Origin: Utricularia gibba
Taxonomy: Eukaryota > Streptophyta > Magnoliopsida > Lamiales > Lentibulariaceae
Assembly: GCA_002189035.1 (NCBI GenBank)
Contig: NEEC01000004.1
Span: 4,712,001 to 4,776,000, forward strand
Length of the DNA stretch: 64,000 nucleotides
Reading direction: 5' to 3'
The notes under the pieces were generated by a model, which had not been told where the DNA came from, ran no database searches, and saw only the letters and a list, made by a program, of their open reading frames with translations. Each line of letters starts with the position of its first letter. Positions within the stretch are counted from its first letter, which is position 1. Below, in pieces: positions 1-10,659 of the stretch. A program made the translations under genes and the position numbers.

Positions 1-807
1 ATCTCAGCAGCACTCACACAAAAAGAAAAGAGAAAACAGTTTACTATTTCCAAACATTTTACACACGAATCACACCAAAATCTCCTGATTCAACACACGC
101 ACATGGGATACTGAATACTGGTTTTGGGTCTAGCTTATTCTTCTACGAAATCCATCTACTGACAGAATCAGTATATTCCATCATGTCACCTAAATGACAC
201 CTCTATTCTCCTAACTCCCACGTCCTCTGTTTTCCAGATCACCTAACTTCCACTACTAAACAAGGTCCAGATCAGGAAAACATTGACAACAGAGAAAGTT
301 TCCACCACACAATTACATAGCTAGATGACAACATTTGTAGTCGCTTTCAGGTATTCCAAGACAAGATAGAGGACATCACTATACACCCAACAGCCTGATG
401 AGAAAAAGACTGGGGCTTAGAATCTACAACACTCAAAATGAAGAGGCGTGATAATTTTTTCTTTTTTTGTAATTATTTTTTGATGTGATTTTAAAATAGA
501 GGGATCTAGAAGACAAGTTTTTTCAATGGTGAAATATGAATGACAAGGACGCCATCTCGTTCTATAAGTTCTGGGTGCGAAACACGTGGTTTCGATTTCC
601 TGTGGAGACATGGAAACACAAACCCGTAAAGGGAAAACCTCATCAGTTTTTGGTAGAAGATGATGCAAAAAGCGATTGAGAGAACAGAAAAGGGGGAGAT
701 TCTGGAATTGGCGATGTATGACTTGTGATCTAAACAAAATAGCGGATTCAAAGAAATAAAACATAAATTAAGAATTAATGAAATTGAAGGTGGAAAAAGG
801 AGCCAAC
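1..807 (-). other. Intron of the MCU gene (probable)
   Basis: A clear splice donor closes the MCU exon at 808 and no pore-domain exon (WDIMEP-type motif) is readable on the minus strand down to position 1. The stretch is therefore read as intron, with the remaining exon lying left of the window. It is AT-rich and holds only short chance frames. Confidence 0.6.
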
Positions 808-1380
808 CTGTTCGGGCCGGAGGAAAACTGTGTTCCCTAGAACAAGTACATTCCCAGATTCATCAAGCATTTTGGCGAATTCTAGGGCTTCCCTTGTATT
901 ACTGAATTCTTCGGCGCAGATCTCGATGAATTCCGAATACGAAACGGTATCCTTCTCAATCCTTTTCACCTTCGCCTTCACCGATTCCAACTGTGACAGC
1001 CTCAGAATCTTTTTAGCGTCTTCAGTAGTGAGATCCGCCTCCGTTGCCGGCGAAGCCGGAGGAATCAGGCCATGTAGCCTGATCCTGTCTCTCGTAACGT
1101 CAATTACCTGGAGTTTTTCCAAAAGCTTTTCCCCGGTCGGGAGAAACCGTAAGTCCGGAGTCACCGTAGACGATTGACGGTGTAGATATCTCCGGAAAAT
1201 GCCGTCATCTCCAGGATCCGGCATAAGTTTGCTCCTAGGCTTCTGGCGTCTTGAAACGGCGGATTCAACCGCGGCGCGCGGCGAGGATGTCCGGCAATTT
1301 GTGACGGCATAGTTCGCGATTCGCGACATTCCAAGAAGTCGTCTGGAAAACAAGTTGTTGATCGCCATTTTTCCCGCCAC
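808..1380 (-). CDS. Mitochondrial calcium uniporter protein (MCU family), first exon only
   Basis: First coding exon of a plant MCU-type channel subunit, which carries Ca2+ across the inner mitochondrial membrane. The exon encodes 191 residues: an Arg/Ser-rich N-terminus lacking acidic residues, typical of a mitochondrial presequence (about 1-50), then the soluble matrix domain with LHGLIPP and a short coiled stretch, ending in NVLVLGNTVFLRPEQ. In plant MCU genes this sequence directly precedes an intron, and here a CAG/GTTGG donor follows. The pore exon with the DIME motif and both membrane helices is outside the window. The first ATG is at 1380; a second in-frame ATG four codons later is equally possible. 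A TATA-like element lies about 65 bp upstream. Family assignment is from recalled plant MCU sequences; the paralogue number cannot be given. Confidence 0.82.
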
Positions 1381-1440
1381 GTCCAGGAAACAGAACTCAC
1401 TACGGCGTAAGACGAATTTCTAAAATATAATCGACCCGCT

Positions 1441-1451
1441 CAATTTATAGG
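1441..1451 (-). promoter_or_regulatory. TATA-like box for the MCU gene
   Basis: On the minus strand this reads CTATAAATTG, about 60 bp upstream of the MCU start codon, a normal position for a plant TATA box with a short leader. Assignment rests on sequence and spacing only. Confidence 0.5.
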
Positions 1452-1850
1452 GAGGGCATGGAGGGCTATTGTGGTAATTTCCTCAATTGCACAAAGTGAC
1501 AGATGAGTTTCGGGTGAAGATTTTTCAAATATATCTTTATTTTCTTTCCAAAATCCAAATATGCAATAAAAAATTAATGTAAATAATATCCATATTTTCC
1601 TATTTTTTTATTAGGAAAATTCATAACATGATTGATTTATTACTGTCGAGTGGTTCTAAATTAGAAATTTAGTCATGTATCAAATATTATATGAAAAAAA
1701 TGGCCATTGTATATATAACTTTTTTTATCTAAATGTATAAGATAAAATGTGACAATAATCACTTTTATTTCAGATATTCCATTTTCAATTTCAATAATTA
1801 TAATTTTTTATATTATTTGTTATTTTTCTAATTGTCAATTTTTTTATTTA

Positions 1851-1875
1851 ATTGGGCTTCGTACTGAAGCCCAAT
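1851..1875. promoter_or_regulatory. Inverted repeat with site-II/UP1-type GGGCTT motifs upstream of UMP1
   Basis: Perfect 10-bp arms, ATTGGGCTTC and GAAGCCCAAT, separated by 5 bp. Each arm carries a TGGGCT/AGCCCA element of the kind found in promoters of growth- and proteasome-related plant genes. A further GGCCCA lies 14 bp downstream, and the UMP1 start codon is about 90 bp away, so this is probably the UMP1 proximal promoter. Functional role is inferred. Confidence 0.5.
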
Positions 1876-1961
1876 TACTCAGGGACGGAGGCCCAAAATG
1901 ACGGTTTTATTGTGCGGGAAGGTGAGATTTCTAAGATCCCGTGAAGGGAAATCTTCTGCGT

Positions 1962-2798
1962 ATGGGTTCTGTGAAAGAGATATCCGTAGCAGGACGTGTG
2001 GATGATCCACTGCGATATGGTCTTCATGGCGTGAAGAGCGATATTATCGAGCCGCACCCACTCGAATCTGCGTACGCATCGGTAGAAATCTCTGATTCTG
2101 CGTCTTCGATTAATGTGGTGGATTTGTGTTGAATTCATTCGTGTGCAGGCCAAGGCGAGGCAAGAAGGAGTGAAGAGGGAGATTTTGACCAACACTTATG
2201 GAGCCGCGTTTCCGATGAAGATGGACCTCGATCGCCAGATTCTCTCCAGGTTTGACCTTGAAATCAAGGGAGTGGGCAAGGCTTCTGTAGTCTGAAACGT
2301 GAACTCCCCAAATCTTTCAGAAATTGCTGAATTAAAACCTTTCAAAACCTATGTGCTCTCTAGTAATGGCTGTTTGTGAATGCTGCCCTCTCCATAGATT
2401 CCAGAGGCCTCCTGGTGCTATACCATCTTCGTTCGTCGGCCTAGAGGCCTTCTCAGGAGCTCTGGAGGATTTCGGATTTGGAGACTATCTCAATGGTAAT
2501 ACTGCACTGCTTGTGTCACATTAGGTTCTCCCGATGCGCATTCTGATTTCAGGCATCAAACATTGTGTCAGTCAATCTAGGTCACACCCTGGCAGCTGAT
2601 CTGGGGCTTGATCTTTGCACTGGAGTCTCTGTTTCTGCTCTGTGTGTGTTTGTTTGGGACATGTGAAGGGATTGCTGATGTTGGTTATGGTTTTCAGATC
2701 CCAGGGAATCGGAATCGGTTCGGCCGGTGGACATGCACCATGGAATGGAAGTGCGGCTTGGGCTGTCTAAAGGCCCGCCCTTCCCCAGTTTCATGTGA
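1962..2798 (+). CDS. UMP1: Proteasome maturation factor UMP1/POMP
   Basis: Chaperone that assists assembly of the 20S proteasome core and is degraded inside it. Four exons join in phase: 1962-2081, 2149-2249, 2398-2495, 2698-2798, giving 139 residues, the normal length of plant UMP1. Recognisable motifs in order: YGLHGVKSDIIEPHPLE near the N-terminus, NTYGAAFPMKMDLDRQILSR in the middle, QRPPGAIPSSFVGLEAF and LEDFGFGDYLNDPRE, and the C-terminal DMHHGMEVRLGLSKGPPFP ending in SFM. The start was chosen because it opens exon 1 in phase and matches the usual N-terminus length; the upstream in-frame codon is not ATG. The gene is convergent with the cytochrome b561 gene to its right, with under 180 bp between the stop codons, so the transcripts probably overlap at their 3' ends. 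Confidence 0.93.
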
Positions 2799-2972
2799 AG
2801 AAGCAGAGGCTCCGTCAACAACTCTTCGTGCAAGACAGATTCTCCTTTTGTACTGTAAGTTTGATTGCTACTGTAATGGACCTCATTTTCCTTGATCAAA
2901 CTGGTGTTGTGATTGGTATTCATGAAATACGGTGTGTGGAAATAACCAGAATGGATCGGATCATTCCCCATA

Positions 2973-3987
2973 TCATACCAAGTCATCTTCGTGCTTCTCT
3001 ACTTGGAAGTCATGTTTCCCATAAACAGGAGAGGCAACTCCAAGAACCAGCAATGCAGCCAGCACAAGAACAAGAATACCCAAAATGTTCACCAGCATGG
3101 CCTCTGTCGAGTACCGTAACACGACCTCCGACGAATACCGAGATACTATCTCTGATGTCTGGAGAAAGGTGAGCTTCTCTATGAAACCAGTAATGCAGGT
3201 AGCTACACCAAGAAGGTAGATGCAAATCCCATAGTAAGCATGCCAAGGTAACATTCTTGCTCGACTTTTTTTAGACCCGCCAGGGAACCAGAAGGTTAAA
3301 AACCCAGAAATCCACTGCAAGGAGTGGCGATGATCAAACACTTTAAAGGAAGCTTAGTTGATAAACGAAGCTTCGTAACAGACGTGCGAGTATTACCTGA
3401 ACTGCAAACAGGAAGAGGCAGGCGAGGCCTAACCATGAATGAAGACTGTAGAAGTTGTCTACTCCTTGATCGACATGAAACTTCCAAATCGCGACGAACC
3501 CGATCATGCTCAGAACGAAGGTGAGGAATTGCAGGGAGAGATGAAGAAACTTCTTGAACAGTTTAGTTCCCGAAACTGTCTTGTACACTAGAAGTGCTGC
3601 AATCGACGAATCGCAGTTTCAGCACACACTTCTTCTTCATCAGACGCGTCGGAAGTAGTAACAGATTGAAAATTGGAAACTGAAAACAGTGAGTTGGTGT
3701 CGCTTACCCTCGCCATGGATGACAACGTGGGCAATCACCATCAACACCGGGTGAGCCTGGATCAACATCGCGAAAATCGCAATTCAAGTGTCAAATCAGT
3801 GTCCCAGGACAAATCTAGAGCTGGAAAAGTAAGAAGTTACGTTGGAGAGAAGACTCTTGTTCTCCGGGACGAGAGCAAAGCCGCCTCTGTAACGTACATT
3901 CCAGAGTAGAACAAGCGCCGTCACTGCAAAAGCGATTACTCTCACCAGAACGAAGATCGGGAAACGCACTACCGGAAGCGCCGCCAT
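2973..3987 (-). CDS. Cytochrome b561 / transmembrane ascorbate ferrireductase, tandem copy A
   Basis: Six-helix di-haem protein that passes electrons from cytosolic ascorbate across the tonoplast or plasma membrane to monodehydroascorbate or ferric iron. Exons (transcript order) 3841-3987, 3708-3756, 3397-3596, 2973-3314 join in phase to 245 residues. The four haem-ligand histidines are present: H51 (HPVLM), H84 (FLHLSLQ), H118 (LHSWLG) and H157 (LPWHAY). The gene is a tandem duplicate of the next one, same strand and same intron positions. Two oddities: an in-frame 24-bp duplication that repeats RYSSE/RYSTE before the last helix (3102-3149), and a longer charged C-terminus ending EKHEDDLV. 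The segment after the first haem histidine reads AHVVI where copy B has GLLII, adding a histidine inside the helix. All frames are open, so it is probably functional. Confidence 0.9.
3102..3149 (-). repeat. 24-bp in-frame tandem duplication inside cytochrome b561 copy A
   Basis: Two adjacent 24-bp units encode IVSRYSSE and VVLRYSTE. Copy B has a single unit at the same place (LVTRYSTE). The two units have diverged at several sites, so the duplication is not very recent. Confidence 0.75.
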
Positions 3988-4563
3988 TGTGCAAGCTTCG
4001 CTTCTACTCTCCTGTACTCAGATCCCGTCGGCAGACGGCGGCATTTCTTTCTTTTCGTGCTGGGCAAAGCCAAAAGAAGATATCACGAGAGACTGACCCC
4101 ACCGACAAAACACAGCTCAGTGGCACTCTTTAAATTTAAAAAATAATATCCACTAACATTGAAATAATATCATACTATTTAAATTCCCAAAATTAAATAA
4201 AAAAACCACATTATTTGTACGTCTAGGGTTCCTGGTTTCTGATTGGTTAATTATTCTTTTGTGAAGGCGATTTATTTAATACTATTAAATTTTTCTTACA
4301 ACCATCGCCATCCCTGCGCTATCATGCGCCGGTGTTTTTTAAATGGGGCGGCTCTGTAACTTTGTTAGTGCACCATGGCGGATTTTGAACTACCACATCC
4401 AACAACTCTCCCTGCTCGCATTTCTCTGGCCACAGGCCCACAAGGAGAGGATTTGTATGAACCAGTCATTGTTGGTGATGATAGTCATCCTCCCCTGTCA
4501 CATTTTTGACATTAACGCAAGTAAAAACGAAACTGGTAATCATAACAAACCGGGGCTCTGCTG
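3988..4563. other. Spacer between the two cytochrome b561 copies
   Basis: Contains the promoter of copy A and the 3' flank of copy B. It has an AT-rich core and no frame resembling a gene. Confidence 0.5.
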
Positions 4564-5637
4564 CTACTCTATGCTAAAGTCACCTTTTCCGTTCGCCGGA
4601 GAGACGACTCCCAGAACCACCAAACCGGCCAACACAGATATCAGCAAACCCAAGGAGTTCACAAGCATCGCCTCAGTGGAGTAGCGAGTCACGAGCTTTG
4701 CTGCCTGAAGAAATGTAAGCTTTTCTAAGAGGCCTGTGACGCAGGTAGCTGCAGCGAGGATGTAGATGTAGAGCCCCAAATAGAGGTGCCACGGTAACAA
4801 GTTTGCTCGACTGGTTCTTGATCCACCAGGGTACCAGAAGGTAAGGAACCCTGCACCCCACTGCAGGACATTTGAGGAGGATTGGATGAGCAATTGAGCA
4901 ACTTTGCCTTAGCAAGTGAATGGCATGGAAATGGATGAGTATACCTGAGCTGCAAACATGAAGAGGCAGGCGAGGCCTAGCCAAGAATGGAGGCTATAGA
5001 AGTTGTCAATGCCTCTGTCGATATGGAACTTCCAAGCTGCCCAAAGTCCGATGATGCTCAAAACGAAAGCAAGGAACTGAAGGGAAAGATGGACCAATTT
5101 TCTAAATGCTTTCGTTCCTGGAATAGTCTTGTAAGCCAATATGGCTGCAAGGGGCAACATGGAATAGCAGTTAAGATCATAGCAATCAAGCAGAAAATGT
5201 TACAACCCTCGTTCTCAGCAACCAGAAACAAAAGAATGCCGGGAATTGCAGAAAGTAATGTTCAAAGACTGAAACTCCAACTCACAGGAACACACATTTC
5301 AGATATTTCCATCAGATCTACAATAAAATGAATTCAAGGTTAAATGATACGCTAAACTCACCCTCGCCATGGATAATCAAGAGCCCGATCACCATCAAAA
5401 CCGGGTGAACCTGGAAAACGAAAAATCCCCAAAATCACTGCCGCGTCTAATCGAGAAATTAAGAACCCCAAAAACAGCAAGAACAAACGTTACATTGAAA
5501 ATAAGCATCTTGTCCTCCGACACGAGAGCCAAGCCGCCTCTATAGTGCACTTTCCAAATCAAAACGAGCGCCGTCACAACAAAACCGATAACTCTCACCA
5601 GAACGAAGATCGGAAAGCGCACGGACGGAGCTGCCAT
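4564..5637 (-). CDS. Cytochrome b561 / transmembrane ascorbate ferrireductase, tandem copy B
   Basis: Paralogue of copy A with the same four-exon structure: 5494-5637, 5362-5410, 4945-5144, 4564-4860, giving 229 residues, the standard length for the plant family. The N-terminus MAAPSVRFPIFVLVRVIGF and the canonical NVHPVLMVIGLLIIHGE are close to Arabidopsis CYB561-type proteins. Haem histidines fall at H50, H83, H117 and H156, and the ascorbate-side motif LALVSEDK is present. The C-terminus stops at GKGDFSIE, without the extension seen in copy A. Copy B keeps the conserved family residues at positions where copy A has changed, so it may be the more conservative member. Both copies are transcribed toward UMP1, with separate upstream regions, so they are not obliged to be co-regulated. 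Confidence 0.91.
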
Positions 5638-5914
5638 GGTAAAATCTCGGAGAAGCGGATAAAATAAACACGACAAAACAGACAAGAAGCACTGAGCGAT
5701 TTTCTAGCGCTTCACTTCTCAGATCTCCGATGGTGGCCACTGACCAGTAGCAGTCGACTTTCAAAATATAGCACAGGATAGAGGAAGCTGACAGAACGTG
5801 TTGGTCGATTTTTCTGTTCATAAATATACAGTTTAATATTATTAATTTAAATCTAAGGTGTACGGCAAACGAAGAATTCCAGGGCGAATGAAACTTCAAC
5901 AGGAATGGTTCAGT

Positions 5915-8717
5915 TCAGTGTGTTCGCCAGCTGCTTTCAGAATCATCCACGAGTTCGGAGGTGTTGTAGTCGCCGAACGCCATCCTCCTCAGCATTCGGA
6001 TCTGTGCGGAGTGCTCATGCGAATCGAAAACGCCGCTCTGACCTGGTTTCATTCCGTTATTGAGATCCGACACGGCGTCCATGGAGTCGAAGGTTCTCAC
6101 GATCTGAAAACGGTAGGAGCTCAGGCAACCCTAATGGGGGAATAGAAGGGAAGCAGATGTACCTGGCTCATTTTAGGCCTTCTGGACGCGGAGTGGCGCA
6201 CGCAAGCAGCAGCTGCTTTGATCATGATGTGCATTTCGGAGGGGATGAAACTGTTTCCGAGCTTCGGGTCAACTAAGGCATCGAAGGCTTGTGTTTCGAT
6301 GGCTTGGGCAAGCAATGGTCTAGCCTGGGAACAAGGAGAACACAGAGCTCTGTTGAGAGCAGAGAAAATCTTGGCATGAGAGAAAGGCTGAGCTCACCCA
6401 TTCCACCAGGCTTTCATCTCCCAAGGGCTGTGATGAGTCGACAGGCTTGCGACCGGTAATGAGTTCCAACAGCACAACTCCGAAGGAAAAAACATCGGAT
6501 TTCTCAGTCAGCTTTCCTGTTGATGCATATTCCGGAGCCAAGTACCTGTAAGACAGGAATCAGGGGAAGCTGGCATGTAAACGATCAAGTTCTTGGGTTT
6601 CGCAAGGAATTAAACGAGAAGGATCTTGAGAGAGAGCATAACAATACCCAAAAGTCCCATTACACGGGTGGAAACATGGGTATACAACTCCAGTTCCAGT
6701 GCAAGTTTCGCAAGACCAAAATCTGCAACCTGATTGACATAACACCAATAAGCTGAAAACTTGCAGAGAACAGGCGAATGCAGCAGTTACCTGTGCTTCG
6801 AAGTTGTTATCAAGGAGGATGTTGGTGGACTTAATGTCTCTGTGAATGATGCGGGGTTGGCCTAGATACACAGAACCGAACTTTATGAGGAGCCTCAACG
6901 AAAGGCAGGGCGTATTAAGTAAAAGGAGGATCAAACTAACAGTCTTCATGAAGGTAAGCTATTCCGCGTGCTGCACCAGCTGCAACTTTAACCCGACTAG
7001 CCCAGTTCATCACAGGCTTGCCCTCACCTGCAAAGCACTGTTATCTCAGTTGCTGAAGGAATAACCAGTGTTGATTTGATCTCTTACCATGGAGATGGTA
7101 GTGGAGGGTGTTATTGGGTACATAGTCATACACGAGCAACCTTTGATTCTCAGCAATGCAGTATCCCACCATTGACACCAGATGCCTATGGTGTATTCGG
7201 CTGATGGTCTCAACTTCTGCTCTGAACTCACGTTCCCCTTGTCCACCCCCAGCTTTTAACTTTTTGACAGCAACTGGTCTACCGTCGGAGAGCACCCCTT
7301 TATAAACACACCCAAATCCACCTTCTCCCAGAATATTGTCAGGTGAAAACTCATTAGTAGCATCATAAAGTTCTTCATACAAAAACCATGACTTAGAAGC
7401 TCTTATGCTATGCTCGGGCGAGCCACTTGGAGCTAGCTTAGCTGAACTTCTGAGTCTTTGGGATGATGAAGCTGTGAAGAACACACCAGTATACTTCATT
7501 AAAGTCATGCACAAGACTATGACAGGGGCAAAGGTCAAAAACTCATGGTAAGTGAATTGCTATCACAGGCATATGAGTATCCCACAACAGCTTGAAGGCT
7601 CATAAATTGCAGCTAGTAATCAATGCAATTGCATACTGCTCAACAGTGATAATGACGTCACAAGAATGATTTGAATGTTACCTGAATTCTGTGAGGAAGC
7701 AAAGGGAGATCTGTCCATAGTATCAAACCCCTTCTTTCTCCTTTTCCTACGGTTAAACCACACAGCCACAATGAAGATACTCAGGGCCAGAACGCCCAAA
7801 AAGCTCCCTATGATAGCGATAGCGCCAGCTCTTTGACCCCCAGATTTTGTTGTTGCAACTGAAGTTTGATTAAAACCAGCTTCAATTCTTGGGGTTGGAT
7901 GAGACGGTTGCATTTTTCCATCAGCAGAATTGCCATGGGAGGGAGTAAAAAGTGGAGTAGAAGATGGGGAGGCCCTTGAAGGAGGCAGCGGAGGAGGAGG
8001 AGCCTTTGAAGGAGGAGGTGTAGGTTGAGGAATGTGCTTTTCGGAACGAGTAGCCGGTGGCAGTGGCGGTGGTGAAGAGGAAGACAAAGAGGGATTCCCA
8101 GGTGTGGAACTGGTCGCCGGGCGAGGTGGCGCCGGAGGTGGAAGTGTGTGTTTTGTTGCTTTGGAGGCTGGCGACGGTGGTGGTGGTGAAAATGAAACTG
8201 GAGCTGCAGGAGAAAGATCAGTTGGTGGAGAGACGATTGGAGAGTTAGAAATCAGTGGAGGGGGAGGAGAAGGAGATTCTAAAAATGGTGGAACAGTTGA
8301 AGGAGGCGGTAGTGTCGAAATTGGCGGAGAAGGTGGACTGCCAGCAGGAGTAGGAACAATAACAGTGGATGGTGGGATTGCCGCCGGAGGCAGCGGCGGA
8401 GATGAAGGAACAGTCGTTGCCGGTGGCGAAAATGATGTCGGCGGAGGCGATTCTGAATCTGCCGGAGGAGGCAACTCTGAATCTACCGGAGGAGGCGACT
8501 CTGAGTCTGCCGGAGGAGGCGACTCTGAATCTGCCGGCGAGAAAGGAGGCGAAGAAGACTCTGGCGGTGACGCAAAGAAAATAAGCGGACTGGACGGAGT
8601 AGGCGCAGGGTTAGTTGTTTGTGAAGATGCATTGAATCCTGAAGAATTGGAATCTGAAACAGATGGCGGCAGAGCCGCCGGAGAGTAACTGGGGGAAAGA
8701 ATTGACACCATCGCCAT
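5915..8717 (-). CDS. Proline-rich extensin-like receptor kinase (PERK type)
   Basis: Cell-surface kinase thought to link the wall to cytosolic signalling. Exons (transcript order) 7682-8717, 7088-7471, 6941-7027, 6791-6861, 6648-6729, 6398-6545, 6163-6324, 5915-6103 give about 719 residues. Domains: a Pro/Ser-rich extracellular region without a classical signal peptide (1-290), as is common in PERKs; a membrane helix (297-320) followed by RRKRRKK; and a kinase domain with [11 protein letters not shown] (394-404), AVKKL Lys415, HRDIKSTN (Asp511), DFG (Asp529) and [16 protein letters not shown]. The tail carries [15 protein letters not shown] and [12 protein letters not shown], typical of the PERK8-13 group. 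Exon 5 is 82 nt where the exon phases require 83: one G is missing in RVMG/GTFGY of the activation segment (GGG at 6656-6658). Everything around it is intact, so a base-calling error is likelier than a dead kinase. Confidence 0.9.
8441..8538 (-). repeat. 24-bp minisatellite in the PERK proline-rich region
   Basis: About four imperfect 24-bp units encode repeats of [16 protein letters not shown] in the wall-facing domain. In-frame unit gain or loss would change ectodomain length without breaking the frame. Confidence 0.75.
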
Positions 8718-9380
8718 TTTCTCCCTAACTAAACTCTGAATCCCAACAACACAAAATCACCATACTTCTCAGGTTTCCCCACAAAAACCCAGATCAGCAA
8801 CCCCTGCCCAAGAAAGAAATCAAGAACAGAAACACAAATTAAAAGCAATCCCAAACTCAAAAACCCAAATGCAGCTCACCACAACTATCAACCCGTACAA
8901 CACGAGCAAAAAATCAGACAAAAAAGCAGCCCACAACCCTGAAATCACAGAAAGCAAACAAAATTCCCCACATAACTTATTCTCCACAGCCAGATAAAAG
9001 CAGGCAACAACCCAAATTGGAGTAAAAATGCAACAAAAACTGTCGGGCAAACCAGTCCCTTACCTCCGACCAAGAAAACTTTGCTTACCCAGAAAAAAGT
9101 TGCCGCATTTCTCCAAATAAACTCCATCCAAAATCTGCATCCTTAACCCTTACTCCTCCACTACGTTCCGTCATTCTCTTCAGAACTGCTCCCTCTTTCT
9201 GGATCGGGCCAAAGTTTGGTTATTCCTATTTATACCTCCACCTGACTGGATATTCAGCGTCATTTCACTTTCCCTGCGAAGCGATCCGTGACCGGGATTC
9301 AAAGAAGCCATGACATTTTTCACTAGTCCCCAGTCTTCTTCTTCTACACCTCGATTCGGCAATTCCCCTGTAAATATACG
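8718..9380 (-). other. PERK upstream/leader region
   Basis: Mixed-composition sequence upstream of the PERK start codon. It probably contains the 5' leader and promoter; short frames here have no recognisable protein similarity. Confidence 0.4.
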
Positions 9381-10520
9381 CTGGGAACTTTAAATACAAC
9401 GGCTTTTGCAGTTAAAATCTTCTTCAATACATTCAGTACGCTATTCTTGTAATACTAAAATTTAAAAAAAATTCCACAATATTATATCAAAAAAAATATT
9501 TGTGCACTCCTGTTTTATTTTTTATTTAAAAATAATTTCGTAGGTTCTTCCGGGAAGAACTAGCGCAGGGTGACCCGGCCGGGCTATAGCCCTAGTCTCT
9601 GGGAGACCAGCCCAAGCCCCACAAGGTTGCGAGCCCAGGTCAGAGGAGGCCTATGGTTGGACTTCGTTGGAATATGTTCCATATATTATATTGATTACGA
9701 ATAAAATAAAGAATATGTTTAAATAAACAGATTATTCTAATTTTGAAAAAGATATTTTATTTGGAAAAAAATAATATAAAATTATAAGAGACGAATATTT
9801 GAAACTAATAATATCATACAAAAGAAATATAAACCATGGTATTAGATATGTTTCATCATGTTTATATTTTTGTAAAAACATTGTGAAAAAAATTTAGCTA
9901 TGAAATACATGAGTTTAAATTATAGATGTTTATTTTTACTTTTCATTAGTTTTGGTATACTTTCTTTTCAAAATTAAAATACGATATCTATGATTTTAGA
10001 AGACATACTCGAAATAGTTATAGAAACTGCAAGTATTTTCATGGTAATGTAAATACTTGAATCATATATTGCGTATAAATAAACATGAAATTGAAATGGA
10101 TTGTTTGATAAGAGATTATAGATGCATATATATCGTTATTTGATTTATTAGTATACATATAACAATTTTACATGGTTATACACTTGACATGCTCATTTTT
10201 TAAGTATATAAGTAGTATATACAAATGGAGGGGTATCTAGTTATATGTATATTATTCATATACGAAGATTTCTATTTTTCGTATATCAAACGTTATCTAC
10301 AAATTACATTATACTTAAACATACTAATGCATCTATCAAATAACCCAGAAGTAACATATGAATACTATAGCATTGTGTTACATAGGAGATCCACCACAAG
10401 AGACAAACCAAATCACTTGTTTTGTGGTTGACAAAGCCGCTTTATTGGACGCTTGCGGGGCCCATCGTGATACTCTCAAACCACATAATGTTCAGACAAC
10501 TGTTGGCCACCAGTTGTTCG
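9381..10520. other. AT-rich intergenic region with one GC-rich island
   Basis: Strongly AT-rich DNA between PERK and the CONSTANS-like gene, interrupted by a GC-rich palindromic island at about 9541-9660. No coding sequence is supported. The final part probably belongs to the CONSTANS-like promoter. Confidence 0.5.
9544..9607. repeat. Chain of four GC-rich palindromes
   Basis: Consecutive perfect self-complementary motifs: GTTCTTCC-G-GGAAGAAC (9544-9560), CCCGGCCGGG (9574-9583), GGGCTATAGCCC (9581-9592) and GTCTC-TGG-GAGAC (9595-9607). They sit in a roughly 120-bp GC-rich patch inside otherwise AT-rich DNA. The origin is not recognised; a remnant of a hairpin-rich mobile or organellar sequence is one possibility. 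Confidence 0.6.
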
Positions 10521-10529
10521 ACACGTGGC
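10521..10529 (+). promoter_or_regulatory. G-box/ABRE in the CONSTANS-like promoter
   Basis: ACACGTGGC, a perfect G-box/ABRE core, about 130 bp upstream of the CONSTANS-like start codon. Such boxes bind bZIP and bHLH factors (HY5, PIF, ABF families). Function is inferred. Confidence 0.45.
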
Positions 10530-10659
10530 GGAAGAAGAGTTGGCCACGAGTCCGGGGGTTGTACGTTTACGATTTGGCCCATTTATTGGGTTTTTTTTTT
10601 ATTCCCTACAGTTGTACTCTTCTTGTAGTATAGCTTCGGGGCGACCAAATCAACGGAAA

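Noticed and set aside
830-1177. 115-codon plus-strand frame
   Set aside because: Antisense shadow of the MCU first exon, which has family motifs.
8032-8688. 218-codon Gly-rich frame on the plus strand
   Set aside because: Exact antisense of the PERK proline-rich exon; Pro codons read as Gly on the other strand.
10225-10659. In-frame extension and short frames upstream of the CONSTANS-like start
   Set aside because: Low-complexity AT-rich codons; B-box proteins start close to the first Cys, so the ATG at 10660 is preferred.
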